Assembly: GCA_021810565.1 (NCBI GenBank)
Contig: JAJZIM010000010.1
Span: 1-64,000 of the forward strand
Origin: Bacillota bacterium
GTDB taxonomy: Bacteria > Bacillota > Sulfobacillia > JAJZIM01
DNA: 64,000 nucleotides
Direction of reading: 5' to 3'
In this document: piece after piece, positions 45,170 through 53,621 of the stretch
Layout: every line of letters begins with the position of its first letter
Position numbering within the stretch: position 1 is the stretch's first letter
Notes under the pieces: generated by a model
Database searches by the model: none
What the model was told of the DNA's origin: nothing
The model's input: the letters and a program-made list of their open reading frames with translations, nothing else
Program-made: the position numbers and the translations under genes

Positions 45170-45574
45170 ATGGAAGAAATCAACCTACATATCCGTCTGA
45201 AACCTGAGTCCGCCGAACGTTTGCGCTTGTTGGCGGCACGGCGCAAGCAATCTATGACCAAGGCAATACAAGGAATTCTTGAACGGGATGCAACTATACA
45301 ACAAGCCGTGGATGCCGCGGGTACCGTAGAGGATGTATTGCGCAGGGTAGTTTACCAAGAGCAACGCCCTATCCGAGCCCTGTTGCGGCGCATCGCCTAT
45401 AACAGCCAACTAAATTATGAGTTATTACATTTGCTTTGTGCTGCGCAGAACCAAGCCGAAGGAGGCACCCTGGAAGAGTTCGAGGGGTATATGGCTACCT
45501 TTCGCCGTAACGCTGCCCAATCATTGCATCAACCGCTTCCCGAACCTGAACCGACTAGCGAGGAGGACCAATAA
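45170..45574 (+). CDS. Relaxosome accessory protein, ribbon-helix-helix type
   Basis: 134 residues; AGGAGG lies 7 nt before ATG. The N terminus INLHIRLKPESAERLRLLAA-RKQSMTKAIQGILERD is a ribbon-helix-helix domain, as in MobC/TraJ-type oriT-binding proteins, and the rest is helical with an acidic end. It lies between the candidate oriT and the relaxase gene. Its stop shares a base with the next start. Confidence 0.7.
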   Translation: MEEINLHIRLKPESAERLRLLAARRKQSMTKAIQGILERDATIQQAVDAAGTVEDVLRRVVYQEQRPIRALLRRIAYNSQLNYELLHLLCAAQNQAEGGTLEEFEGYMATFRRNAAQSLHQPLPEPEPTSEEDQ

Positions 45575-45891
45575 TGACATCGGACCTTAAGACCGCGATC
45601 CAGTTGGCCATGTCATATCTTCAAGAGGCCAAGACTGCCGCTGACAACAAAGCTATCCGCCTGCACATGATAATCAACCGTTTGCGTCAAGAACTGGACG
45701 AGACATCCGAGTCCATCGGCCCTAAGCGGCGCATTCCCCCGGATATTGGGAGCATACCCGTGGAGGAATTGGGATGCCTTCAACCGCTGCCTGCGGCGCG
45801 GTCGATAAAATGGAGTAACTCTGCCATGGAACAGGCGGCGAAGGGCTCCGCAGCAGAAACCAGGAACCCTCCCAGACCACAGGGGGAATAA
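45574..45891 (+). CDS. Hypothetical relaxosome-associated protein
   Basis: 105 residues, ATG overlapping the previous stop by 1 nt (TAATG). N-terminal helices (LKTAIQLAMSYLQEAK, AIRLHMIINRLRQELDE) and a flexible C-terminal part. Not recognised; placement suggests an accessory role in relaxosome assembly. Confidence 0.55.
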   Translation: MTSDLKTAIQLAMSYLQEAKTAADNKAIRLHMIINRLRQELDETSESIGPKRRIPPDIGSIPVEELGCLQPLPAARSIKWSNSAMEQAAKGSAAETRNPPRPQGE

Positions 45892-45894
45892 GCC

Positions 45895-47787
45895 ATGCCC
45901 TTACGGCCCTTGGTGGTGAAGACCTTCTTCTATCTGCCACAAGGCCAGGGCAAACGGTCTCCTCTGGCCCACTTTAAAAAGGCAGTGGATCACCTGGAGT
46001 ACATGGGCAACCCGAAGAAGGAGGAGCTGGTGCGGGCGGGGGAGGGGGATGATCCCCGGGAAAGCGCAGCCGTCCACGCGGCCTACATGCAGGGCCGTCC
46101 AGGGAGCACCGGGTACATCGGCCCTTCCGACACCGACCTGCCGGACCCAGATGCGTTGGCAGAGGAACTGCGCCAGCATCAGGGACCTGTTTGGCGCGTC
46201 ATCGTGTCCGTGACCGAGAAAGACGCCAAGAAGTTGGACCTCTTGGACCGTCCCAGGTGGGAGGAGACATGCCGCAGTCTTGTGCCGAAAATGGCGGACC
46301 ATCTGGCAATACGGCGGGAGGACCTGGTTTGGGTGGCCGCCATGCACCGCAAGCGTGGCCACCCGCACATCCATCTGCTCTTTTGGGAGCGCGGGGCTTC
46401 CCGGGAAAGGGGCATGTGGTCGGACTGGGAACGCAAAGGCATCCGCCAGGACTGGATCAAGATGCTCTATGCCCCGGAGCGGGACCGCCTGGCCATGAAG
46501 ATGGCTACCGACCGGCTGCTTGTGGAACAGGGAGTAAAAGAAGAGCTTGGCCAGGCCGTCCCGGCCTGGCGCATGGCGGCCGCCAAGCGTGACGACCAGG
46601 CCGTAACCCCTCGCCTTTCCACTCCCAAGGCGGAGGAGCTGGCACGCCGGCTGGAGGAGATCAAGGGGATGTTGCCGGGCAAAGGCCGGCAGGCCCTGGG
46701 GTACATGCCCCAGGAGGTGAAGGCAAAGATTCGGGATACGACAGACTGGCTCATAAGATCGGTTCCCGAATACCGCAAGGCCCTGGACAGCCACGTGGAG
46801 ATCATGCGGGAGATGGCCGGCCATTTCAGCGATGATCCGGAAGAGGCAACCAAGGCGGCCAGCAAGGCCGAGGCACGGGTACGGGACAAGGTAGCCCAGA
46901 ACGTTCTGCGGGCCGCGGTGGCCCTGCAGAATGCCGAGCGCCGGGAAGAGGTACTGCGGATCGCCGCCGCCGCCACGAAGGGCGGCCGGCGGGTCAGGGG
47001 CATGCCTCTCCAGGGCCTGCCTCCGGACCTATCCAGACACGTGCACGCGGAGATCCAGCGCATATCCCACCTGGCGCCGAAGCAGCGCCGGGACGAAGCC
47101 CTGGCCCTGGCCCGGAAGCTGCTGGCCCAGCCGGCGGCGGCAGGGGCCACCCGGGCTTTTCGGCGCCAGCTGGCCACCGAGGCGGCGGGCAAGGCCATGC
47201 CGCCCAAATGGCTGGACGAGCACTCCTCCCAACCCCTTCCGCTCCCTGACCGCTTCGGGTGGCTGGCCCCGGCGCTCGCCAAGGATGCGGCGGGGAGAAC
47301 CCCCGGCAGCGACGCCGCCCAGGCGTGGCACCGGCAGATAAACGCTGTCCACCAGGCTCCGCCGGGAACTCGCCGGGAAGCTGCGGATCGGGCAGCCGGC
47401 TGGCTACTGCGGCAGCCGGAGACGAAGGCAGCACTGGCCGCGCACCTGCGGAGCGTCTCCCGCGGGGGCCGCGCCGCGGCCTATCGGGAGGTGCGGACCC
47501 AACTCGCCCGTGTCGTGGACCACCAGGTGAAGCACCTGGCAGCTCAATGGGCCAGGGACCAGGTGGCGAAGGGCATGGACCGCCTCGCCCGGTACGTGGG
47601 GCGGTCCATCGGCTGGGCGGCGCAGTACGCCGCCTTCCGGCGGGCCAATCAGGCCCGCCAGTTGGTCATGGGCCTGTACGCCGGCCTGCTGCGCCAGGCC
47701 CGGAAAGAGGAGCGGGAGGCGGAGGCGCGGGCGCTGGAGGAGGAGGCCCGGCGCAAGCGCCAGTCTCAATCCCAAATGCAGATGTAG
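45895..47787 (+). CDS. MobP-type relaxase
   Basis: 630 residues; AGGGGGAA before ATG. The HUH motif HPHIH (His 156, 158, 160) lies in VAAMHRKRGHPHIHLLFW, and the N-terminal KTFFYLPQGQGKRSPLAHFK is typical of MobP3-like relaxases of Firmicute elements. The relaxase nicks oriT and leads the strand through the channel. The catalytic domain spans about residues 1-230; a long helical C-terminal region follows, basic and Ala/Arg-rich, suited to DNA or coupling-protein contacts. Confidence 0.87.
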   Translation: MPLRPLVVKTFFYLPQGQGKRSPLAHFKKAVDHLEYMGNPKKEELVRAGEGDDPRESAAVHAAYMQGRPGSTGYIGPSDTDLPDPDALAEELRQHQGPVWRVIVSVTEKDAKKLDLLDRPRWEETCRSLVPKMADHLAIRREDLVWVAAMHRKRGHPHIHLLFWERGASRERGMWSDWERKGIRQDWIKMLYAPERDRLAMKMATDRLLVEQGVKEELGQAVPAWRMAAAKRDDQAVTPRLSTPKAEELARRLEEIKGMLPGKGRQALGYMPQEVKAKIRDTTDWLIRSVPEYRKALDSHVEIMREMAGHFSDDPEEATKAASKAEARVRDKVAQNVLRAAVALQNAERREEVLRIAAAATKGGRRVRGMPLQGLPPDLSRHVHAEIQRISHLAPKQRRDEALALARKLLAQPAAAGATRAFRRQLATEAAGKAMPPKWLDEHSSQPLPLPDRFGWLAPALAKDAAGRTPGSDAAQAWHRQINAVHQAPPGTRREAADRAAGWLLRQPETKAALAAHLRSVSRGGRAAAYREVRTQLARVVDHQVKHLAAQWARDQVAKGMDRLARYVGRSIGWAAQYAAFRRANQARQLVMGLYAGLLRQARKEEREAEARALEEEARRKRQSQSQMQM

Positions 47788-47799
47788 GAGGTGACTTCG

Positions 47800-48033
47800 T
47801 TGGCCAAGCATCGTAGGCGCCACCCACCCCGCACCCAGGCCCAGCACGCTGAGCCCCAGGAAATTCACGACAGCCAGCTGAAGGAACGGTGGCCTCGATG
47901 GCCTGCCGCGCTTGGCACTACCCGGGGGGGCGGCTTTGAGGCTACCCAGGCCGAGTACGAGGGATGGGGTGGTCCCAGGGACCACCACCATCAGTTGGAC
48001 GAACTCGGCATCCACGTGGTGCGCCGGCCATGA
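47800..48033 (+). CDS. Small basic/His-rich hypothetical protein
   Basis: 77 residues from TTG 47800, 8 nt after an AGGAGG that overlaps the relaxase stop region. Basic N terminus (KHRRRHPPR) and a central aromatic segment, no domain recognised. Overlaps the next gene by 4 nt (ATGA), so it belongs to the transfer operon. Confidence 0.5.
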   Translation: MAKHRRRHPPRTQAQHAEPQEIHDSQLKERWPRWPAALGTTRGGGFEATQAEYEGWGGPRDHHHQLDELGIHVVRRP

Positions 48034-48539
48034 TCCTGCGGCGAAAGCGCATGTGCCTGGCGGCCGCCATCGGCGGCGGGGTGGCTGCCCTGGTGGTGGC
48101 GGAGCCCGTGGTGGCCTACCTGGCGGTGCTGGTCCCTCTGCGCCGGCCTGCCGGCACACCCCCCGCCCCTCCGGCACAGACCATGCACCAGGCGGCGGCG
48201 CATTGGGCCGCATGGACCCACTCCGGCGGGTACTGGCCCTGGCACGTTTGGGCGGCGCTTCTACTGCGCCACCCGCACAGTCTGCTCGTGGTGCTGCTGG
48301 TGGCCCTGGCGGCGGCGGGCCTCATGGCCTACGCCGCCCGTGGGCGCGGCGGGGTGTCCACCTGGGGCGGCCCTCCGCCGGCGGGCAAGGGGCAGCACGG
48401 GACCGCCCACTGGCGCACCCACCAGGACTTGGCCCGAGGATTCACCCTGTGGGTGCCTCCCAAGCAGGAGGTGAGGGTTCATGCTGCTGTTGCGGAGCCG
48501 GATGGAGAGTCGGCACCAAAGGAAGACGGAACTGCCTAG
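48030..48539 (+). CDS. N-terminal membrane part of a split coupling protein (VirD4/TraG)
   Basis: 169 residues with two hydrophobic helices (AAIGGGVAALVVAEPVVAYL and LLVVLLVALAAAGLMAYA) followed by GQHGTAHWRTHQDL, the GxARW-type segment that in VirD4/TraG proteins links the membrane anchor to the ATPase. It ends shortly afterwards, 59 nt inside the next gene, which begins with the ATPase domain. The halves together look like one ordinary coupling protein. Confidence 0.75.
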   Translation: MILRRKRMCLAAAIGGGVAALVVAEPVVAYLAVLVPLRRPAGTPPAPPAQTMHQAAAHWAAWTHSGGYWPWHVWAALLLRHPHSLLVVLLVALAAAGLMAYAARGRGGVSTWGGPPPAGKGQHGTAHWRTHQDLARGFTLWVPPKQEVRVHAAVAEPDGESAPKEDGTA

Positions 48540-50184
48540 CGGTATATTGGTCGGCCAGGGACCCCGGCCCGGCACCGCCTGGGTCCTCACCGCCGATGAG
48601 CATGTTCTCCTGGTCGGCTCACCGGGATCCGGCAAGAGCCGGCGCATAATCCTCCCCACCATCGGGGTAATCGGCATGGCGGGTACCGAGTCCATGCTGA
48701 TAAACGATCCAAAGGGCGAACTGTACGCCTACAGCGCGGACTGGCTACGGTCCAGGGGCTACCGCGTCGTTAGGATTGACCTGCGGCAGCCCTCCCGCGG
48801 CAACCGTTGGAACCCGGTCAAGGCCGTGGCGGACGCCCTGGCGGCGGGCCGGTGGGACGCCGCGTCAGCACTGGCATGGGACATCGGACACCTGTTCGCC
48901 TGGTCGAGCGAGTACAAGGGCGGTGATCCCATCTGGCCGCAGTCCCAGGAGGCCCTGATCGCGGCCCTCGTGCTTGGGGTGGCCCAGGGGAAGCCGCCGG
49001 GACCCTTCGCCGACGACCCCAGGCTGTCGGTAACGATAGCCGCTAAGGTGGCCAAGGCGCCCTGGCCCAACGCCGACACCATGCACATGGCCTCGGTGTA
49101 TCAGTCCCTGATTAGCGGCGAGTCCGGGGGGCGCCGCATAGACGAGTGGATGCGCCTCCTCCCGGAGGGACATCCGGCCCGCAGCGCCTTCGGCCCGGTG
49201 AGCTTGTCCACGGACAAGACCCGCTCCTCGATCCTGACGGGGGCAGGCGCCAACCTGCGCCTGTTCGGGGACGGCGAGGTGGCTTGGCTCACCGCCGCCC
49301 AGGACCACGACCTGGCCGATCTGGGCCGGTGCCCGACGGCGGTATTTCTGGTCATCCCCGACGAGCGCGGCACCCGCTACCCACTGGCCACCCTCTATAT
49401 ACAGCAGACCGTCCAGGCGCTGACGCAGCTGGCCGACACCAACGGAGGGCGCCTGCCGGTCAGGGTCAACATGCTCCTTGACGAGTTCGGCAACCTGCCG
49501 CAGCTGCGCGATTGGGATCATACCGTCACGGTGTGCCGCGGGCGCGGCATCCGGCTGCTCCTGGCCCTGCAGGACCTGGCGCAGCTCAAGCGCCACTATC
49601 AGGAAGCCGCCCAGACCATCAAGGGGAGCTGCCGGGTGTGGCTGTACCTGCTCACGGCGGACCTCGACACCGCCAAGGAGATCTCGGGCAAGCTCGGGGA
49701 ATACACCACCTTCGGCGAAACCCAGAGCATGCCCAAAGTCTATTGGACCTCCAGCAGCGTGCCCGGCCACGCCACCAACACCCAGACGTTGATGAAGCGG
49801 CCGCTGCTCCTTCCGGACGAGTTGCTGCGCTGGCCGGAGGGCCAGGCGTTGGTGCTGCAGGCCCGCCACGCGCCGGCGCGGCTGACCCTCCCCGACCTGT
49901 CGGCCTGGGATGTTTTTCGAGAAATACAGGAGCCGATCTCCCAGGCCCCGGAAAGGCCGGTGCGGGCGCCCACGGTGTGGCGGCCGGGAAAGGAGTTGGA
50001 GCCGCCCCCAGGCGCGGTGGGAGCGCAGACTGGCGGCGGGGCCGGAGGAGGCGGTGGGCACGGTGATCCCGGCGGCATCCCCGTTGAGGAGCTGGGGACC
50101 GCCATGCAGATGCCGCTCCGAAACATGGCGGCTGCGCTTGCCGCCCAAACAGTCCGTGCCGGCGGGGATGGCACGGAGGAGTAG
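48481..50184 (+). CDS. Coupling protein ATPase (VirD4/TraG), soluble half
   Basis: 567 residues; AGGAGGTG lies 6 nt before the ATG at 48481, inside the membrane-half gene, so the split is built for separate translation rather than a recent frameshift. Walker A GSPGSGKS (46-53), NDPKGELY, Walker B VNMLLDEFGN (Asp about 334) and the late GRGIRLLLALQDLAQL are complete. Recruits the relaxosome to the channel. The C-terminal tail is Gly/Pro-rich. Confidence 0.9.
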   Translation: MLLLRSRMESRHQRKTELPSGILVGQGPRPGTAWVLTADEHVLLVGSPGSGKSRRIILPTIGVIGMAGTESMLINDPKGELYAYSADWLRSRGYRVVRIDLRQPSRGNRWNPVKAVADALAAGRWDAASALAWDIGHLFAWSSEYKGGDPIWPQSQEALIAALVLGVAQGKPPGPFADDPRLSVTIAAKVAKAPWPNADTMHMASVYQSLISGESGGRRIDEWMRLLPEGHPARSAFGPVSLSTDKTRSSILTGAGANLRLFGDGEVAWLTAAQDHDLADLGRCPTAVFLVIPDERGTRYPLATLYIQQTVQALTQLADTNGGRLPVRVNMLLDEFGNLPQLRDWDHTVTVCRGRGIRLLLALQDLAQLKRHYQEAAQTIKGSCRVWLYLLTADLDTAKEISGKLGEYTTFGETQSMPKVYWTSSSVPGHATNTQTLMKRPLLLPDELLRWPEGQALVLQARHAPARLTLPDLSAWDVFREIQEPISQAPERPVRAPTVWRPGKELEPPPGAVGAQTGGGAGGGGGHGDPGGIPVEELGTAMQMPLRNMAAALAAQTVRAGGDGTEE

Positions 50185-50196
50185 GAGGGACCCACG

Positions 50197-51600
50197 ATGG
50201 ATGGCTCTTCGGCGCTGCTGTTCTGGCGGTTGCTCTACCAACACTGCGGGGGCTACCTGGAGCTACGGGCCGTACCCGAACATTCCGGTGGGGTGACCCT
50301 TCGTCGGTTCTACGCCATTCCCGAAGAACTCGTCTCCGCCGAGCGGTTCGCTGCCGCCAACGACGGCCAGGCGCACGTGTTCTTCTCCGCCCTGCCACGG
50401 GCGGAGCCCCGGGGCGGCTCCGACGCGGTGCGCACCGTGCCGCTGCTCTTCGCGGACATCGACGCCAAGGACTTCGCCGGCGGGGAGGCCCAGATCGAGG
50501 ACCGGCTGGACAACCTGGCGGCGGTGGGGCTTGGTCCCACCGCCGTGGTGCGTTCCGGGGGCGGCGGCAGGCACGCCTACTGGCTCCTCCGGGAGCCCGT
50601 GCCGGTGGCCACACCGGCGGACGCCGCCCGGGTGAGGGATACCCTCTGGGCCTTGGGGGCAGCCGCGGGCATACCGCCCAAGGCCAACGTCGTGACAGAC
50701 CTGGCCAGGATGCTCCGGGTGCCCGAAACCCACAACATCAAGGCCGAGTACGGCAGTCCACAGTTGTGCCAGGTTGCCGAGTTGCACCCGGAGCGGGCCT
50801 ACGACCTGGGCGACTTCGCGTCCTTGGTGCGGGCCAACCCGCGGCCCGTCAGTCCGCAGGCTGGCCGGGAGTGGGTGGCCTTCTCGCAACCGGGGCTGCT
50901 GCCCAGCGATCCGGAGGAGCTGCTTCGGGACCTTCCCATCAATCCCGCGATCCTCGACTTGATCCGCGGAGGGGCGCCCCAGGGGCAGCGCAGCGAAACC
51001 GACATGAAGGTGATTGTGGCCCTCGTCTCGGCTGGAACCGATCAGAACCGCATCCGGGACATCTTCCGCCACCCGCGCCTCTCCATCGGTGCAAAGTACC
51101 GGGAGCACATCCAGCCGGACCACTACCTCGGCTACAGCATCAGCAAGGCCAAGGCGTGGCTGGCGGCCAACTCCAGAAAGGAGGTGGGCACGGCTCCGCA
51201 TGCCATGAGGGGAGGTGAAGACAACGTGAGCCGCACCTACGCCAACATCGAGATCATCGGCAGACTCACGGCAAAGCCTGAGATCCGCGATACGCCGGGC
51301 AACCACAAGGTGGGCCACATGACCCTGGCGGTGGACCGGCCGGGCCAGGGGGACAAGACCGACTTCTTTCGCGTGACCACATGGGACAAGCAGGCCCAGG
51401 CTTGTCACGACTACCTCGACAAGGGCGACCTGACCTTCGTGCGCGGCGAGCCCCAGCTCAACGCCTACGAGAAGGACGGCCAGAAGCGCCAGAGCTTCGA
51501 CGTGGAGGCCAAGGACGTGCGCTTCCTGGAGAAACAGCAGACCCATGAGTCGGGCCTCCCGGACCCCGAACCCGCCGCAAACGCGGAACCGGATCGCTGA
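50197..51600 (+). CDS. Primase (AEP/RepB-like) fused to single-stranded DNA-binding protein
   Basis: 467 residues; GGAGG before ATG. The N-terminal domain fits archaeo-eukaryotic-type primases of plasmids: VPLLFADIDAKDF (Asp 87 and 89) and VVRSGGGGRHAYWLL (about 118-130). A helical region follows to about 330. Residues 344-447 are a complete SSB OB-fold (ANIEIIGRLTAKPEIRDTPG, HMTLAVDRPG, TDFFRVTTWDKQA, GDLTFVRGE), with the acidic tail ending in Asp-Arg. There is no stop between the two, but an internal ribosome site and GTG lie exactly at the domain junction. Suited to priming and coating the incoming strand. Confidence 0.85.
   Translation: MDGSSALLFWRLLYQHCGGYLELRAVPEHSGGVTLRRFYAIPEELVSAERFAAANDGQAHVFFSALPRAEPRGGSDAVRTVPLLFADIDAKDFAGGEAQIEDRLDNLAAVGLGPTAVVRSGGGGRHAYWLLREPVPVATPADAARVRDTLWALGAAAGIPPKANVVTDLARMLRVPETHNIKAEYGSPQLCQVAELHPERAYDLGDFASLVRANPRPVSPQAGREWVAFSQPGLLPSDPEELLRDLPINPAILDLIRGGAPQGQRSETDMKVIVALVSAGTDQNRIRDIFRHPRLSIGAKYREHIQPDHYLGYSISKAKAWLAANSRKEVGTAPHAMRGGEDNVSRTYANIEIIGRLTAKPEIRDTPGNHKVGHMTLAVDRPGQGDKTDFFRVTTWDKQAQACHDYLDKGDLTFVRGEPQLNAYEKDGQKRQSFDVEAKDVRFLEKQQTHESGLPDPEPAANAEPDR
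51226..51600 (+). CDS. ssb: Nested SSB translated from an internal start
   Basis: GAGGGGAGGTG followed 8 nt later by GTG at 51226, in frame with the primase gene, would yield a free 124-residue SSB beginning at VSRTYANIEIIG. The site lies precisely where a stand-alone ssb gene would start, so two products from one frame are likely: a primase-SSB fusion and free SSB. Confidence 0.65.
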   Translation: MSRTYANIEIIGRLTAKPEIRDTPGNHKVGHMTLAVDRPGQGDKTDFFRVTTWDKQAQACHDYLDKGDLTFVRGEPQLNAYEKDGQKRQSFDVEAKDVRFLEKQQTHESGLPDPEPAANAEPDR

Positions 51601-51621
51601 GGGAGGGGCGCTGCCCCTCCC
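51601..51621 (+). promoter_or_regulatory. Leader hairpin between SSB and the first HEAT-like gene
   Basis: Perfect 9-bp stem GGGAGGGGC-GCT-GCCCCTCCC immediately after the primase-SSB stop and 9 nt before TAGGAGG of the next gene. No T-run follows, so gating or RNA stability is as likely as termination. Confidence 0.55.
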
Positions 51622-51642
51622 TCCACATTAGGAGGTATTACC

Positions 51643-52035
51643 ATGACGCCCCTGGAGATCCTGACCGACCTGCACGCCGCGGGGCAGGCCGAGCGGCTGG
51701 CGGCGGTGGACGCGCTGACGGCCCAGGACCTGTGGACCGCCGACGTGCGGCTGGCGCTGTTTCGCGTGGTGTACCAGGACCCCGCCGTGCCCGTGCGGCT
51801 GGCGGCGCTGCGGGCATTGGCCGCGCGCCGCGGTGACGAGATGTGGGAAGTGCTAACCGAACGCGCCATGCGCCATGCAGCCGCCTACGACCCATCCGCC
51901 GAGGTGCGCCGGTTCGCCGGCCAGGCCGTGGTGGTCTACGCGGCCACCTACGCCGCCGAGGCGCTGGCCGCCCAGCGGTTCGTGGCCGAGGTGACCGCCG
52001 GTGATTACGTTCCGGCGCTCCTGCGGGGGGAGTGA
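51643..52035 (+). CDS. HEAT-repeat-like protein 1
   Basis: 130 residues; TAGGAGG before ATG. Paired helices with the DP-A-VR-AALRALAARR and PSAEVRRFAGQAV style of HEAT/armadillo-like repeats. Function unknown, presumably protein binding. First of three similar genes; its stop overlaps the next start (GTGA). Confidence 0.6.
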   Translation: MTPLEILTDLHAAGQAERLAAVDALTAQDLWTADVRLALFRVVYQDPAVPVRLAALRALAARRGDEMWEVLTERAMRHAAAYDPSAEVRRFAGQAVVVYAATYAAEALAAQRFVAEVTAGDYVPALLRGE

Positions 52036-52649
52036 GCCTCATGGAGATGATTGACGACCGGACCATACCGCCCGTGCCGCCGGCGCCACCCATAGCCGAG
52101 CTGGACGGCGGGCTGCCCCGCGACCAGAGGACCAGCCTGCAGCTGGCCATCACCGACGCCTGGCGCTCGGGGCGCGGCGTGGACCTGGCCCGCATCGTCG
52201 GGGACCTGGGCCGCTCGGACGAGGCCCGCCTGGCGGCGGTCCAGGCGCTGGCGCGTACCGGCTGGTACGTGCCGCGCGGCGACTACGATGCGGTGCGCGG
52301 GGTGGAGGAGTGCCTGTGCGTGGCGGCCCTGCGCGATCCCAACGCCGCCGTGCGCCAGGTGGCCACCCAGACGCTGGCCGCACGCTACGAGGCCCAGGAT
52401 AGCCTGGCATGGATGCCGCTGCGAGTGCGCCAGAGCCTGGAGACGGTGGCCATCGACGACGCCGCCGTGCCGGTGTACCAAACCGCGGCGCTGACCCTTG
52501 CCAAGGCGGATCGGCAGCGGGTGCAGGCGGAGGTGGCCGTGGACCGCCTGGAGGCCCAGGAAGCCATGCGCTTCGTGGCGCGGGCGCAGGCGCACGACTA
52601 CACGCCCGAACTCGGGGGCGGTATGGAGCGGGGGGGTATGGAGCATTGA
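52032..52649 (+). CDS. HEAT-repeat-like protein 2
   Basis: 205 residues from GTG 52032. After a Pro-rich start come repeated helical units: SDEARLAAVQALARTG, ALRDPNAAVRQVATQTLAARY, DDAAVPVYQTAALTLAKADR. The DP-AAVR pattern matches the neighbouring proteins and HEAT repeats. Overlaps the next gene by 4 nt (TTGA). Confidence 0.6.
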   Translation: MSLMEMIDDRTIPPVPPAPPIAELDGGLPRDQRTSLQLAITDAWRSGRGVDLARIVGDLGRSDEARLAAVQALARTGWYVPRGDYDAVRGVEECLCVAALRDPNAAVRQVATQTLAARYEAQDSLAWMPLRVRQSLETVAIDDAAVPVYQTAALTLAKADRQRVQAEVAVDRLEAQEAMRFVARAQAHDYTPELGGGMERGGMEH

Positions 52650-52840
52650 ACGAATTCCTCGCCGAGAAGCTGCTGGACGAACTGCTGGCCCAGCACCGCC
52701 AGGACCCCAGGCGGCAGCCCGATCCGGAGGACAGGTCCGATCGCTTCGTTACCCACGTGCTGGTGCCCGCGCAGCCGGCTGTTGACCCATCCCTTGCCGA
52801 CGACAAGGAGACGGAAACCCAAGAGGAACCGGACCGATAG
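52646..52840 (+). CDS. Small acidic protein with DR tail
   Basis: 64 residues from TTG 52646 inside the previous stop, with a G7 stretch upstream. An N-terminal helix (NEFLAEKLLDELLAQHRQDP) is followed by a mostly acidic, unstructured part ending QEEPDR. One of the acidic Asp-Arg tail group; no known domain. Confidence 0.5.
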   Translation: MNEFLAEKLLDELLAQHRQDPRRQPDPEDRSDRFVTHVLVPAQPAVDPSLADDKETETQEEPDR

Positions 52841-52861
52841 TGCCATGAGGAGGGATCAAGC

Positions 52862-53458
52862 ATGCGCCGCCACTGGATAGACGAGGGACCGCCGTCGCTG
52901 CCCCGCCCGCTCGACACATGGATCGCGATGCCCGTACCTCAGTTGCTGGCCTACCTCCAGCATTCCGAACCCGAAACGGCGCCGCACAGGATCGAGGCGG
53001 CGTTGGTCCTGGCCACCGTGCACACCAGGCCCGGGGGCGGCCCGTTCAGCCCGGACGACCGTCGGGTAATGCGGCAGGCCATGCTCCACGACCCGCAGCC
53101 CGCGGTGCGCCATGCGTGCGCGTACAGCTTGGGGGTCCAGTTCGCCAACCGCCTGATGCCGGCGGAGGAGCGGGCCGCCCTGGACTGGGTGGCCAGGTAC
53201 GATACCGATGTCACGGTGGCCGATGCAGCCGGCTACTTCCTCGCCCGCCAGCGGGCCTACGAGTTCCAGAAGGCGGTGGAGGGTGACCGCATGGCATGGG
53301 TGCGGGGTGACGTAACCCGCGAGGAACTGCCGCCGCAGCCGGAGGAGGCACCCAACCGGATCAATAGCCTCTCCGAGAATGCATATCGGCAACTTGAGGA
53401 GGCTGCGGGCGAGTTCGACCCTGGTCCCGGCTACGACGGTGAGGAACTGGACCGCTGA
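52862..53458 (+). CDS. HEAT-repeat-like protein 3
   Basis: 198 residues; GAGGAGGG before ATG. Contains MLHDPQPAVRHACAYSLGVQ and a DTDVTVADAAGYFLARQ unit, the same DP-AVR repeat type as the two genes upstream. C terminus acidic, ending EELDR. The stop is part of CTGAGGAGGTGG, the ribosome site of the next gene. Confidence 0.6.
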   Translation: MRRHWIDEGPPSLPRPLDTWIAMPVPQLLAYLQHSEPETAPHRIEAALVLATVHTRPGGGPFSPDDRRVMRQAMLHDPQPAVRHACAYSLGVQFANRLMPAEERAALDWVARYDTDVTVADAAGYFLARQRAYEFQKAVEGDRMAWVRGDVTREELPPQPEEAPNRINSLSENAYRQLEEAAGEFDPGPGYDGEELDR

Positions 53459-53474
53459 GGAGGTGGCAACCGCC

Positions 53475-53621
53475 ATGGACGATTGGCTGACCCGTTACGG
53501 CGGCGAGTACCTGGACGGCAGCGGCCTGGAGGCCGAGCCGCCCGACGCACCCGAAGCCGCTGACGACTACCCGGAGGAGGCGCAGGAAGCATGCCCGGCA
53601 GAGACTACAGGCAGGAGCTGA
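53475..53621 (+). CDS. Small acidic protein
   Basis: 48 residues; GAGGAGGTGG lies 8 nt before the ATG. MDDWLTRYGGEYLDGSGLEA then a Glu/Asp/Pro-rich tail. Overlaps the ArdC start by 31 nt. Could be a chaperone- or inhibitor-like partner of ArdC, but this is only from position. Confidence 0.45.
   Translation: MDDWLTRYGGEYLDGSGLEAEPPDAPEAADDYPEEAQEACPAETTGRS

Noticed and set aside
48481-48539. Frameshift error splitting the coupling protein
   Set aside because: The second gene has AGGAGGTG and an ATG at ideal spacing, so a genuine two-gene arrangement is more likely, though resequencing would settle it.
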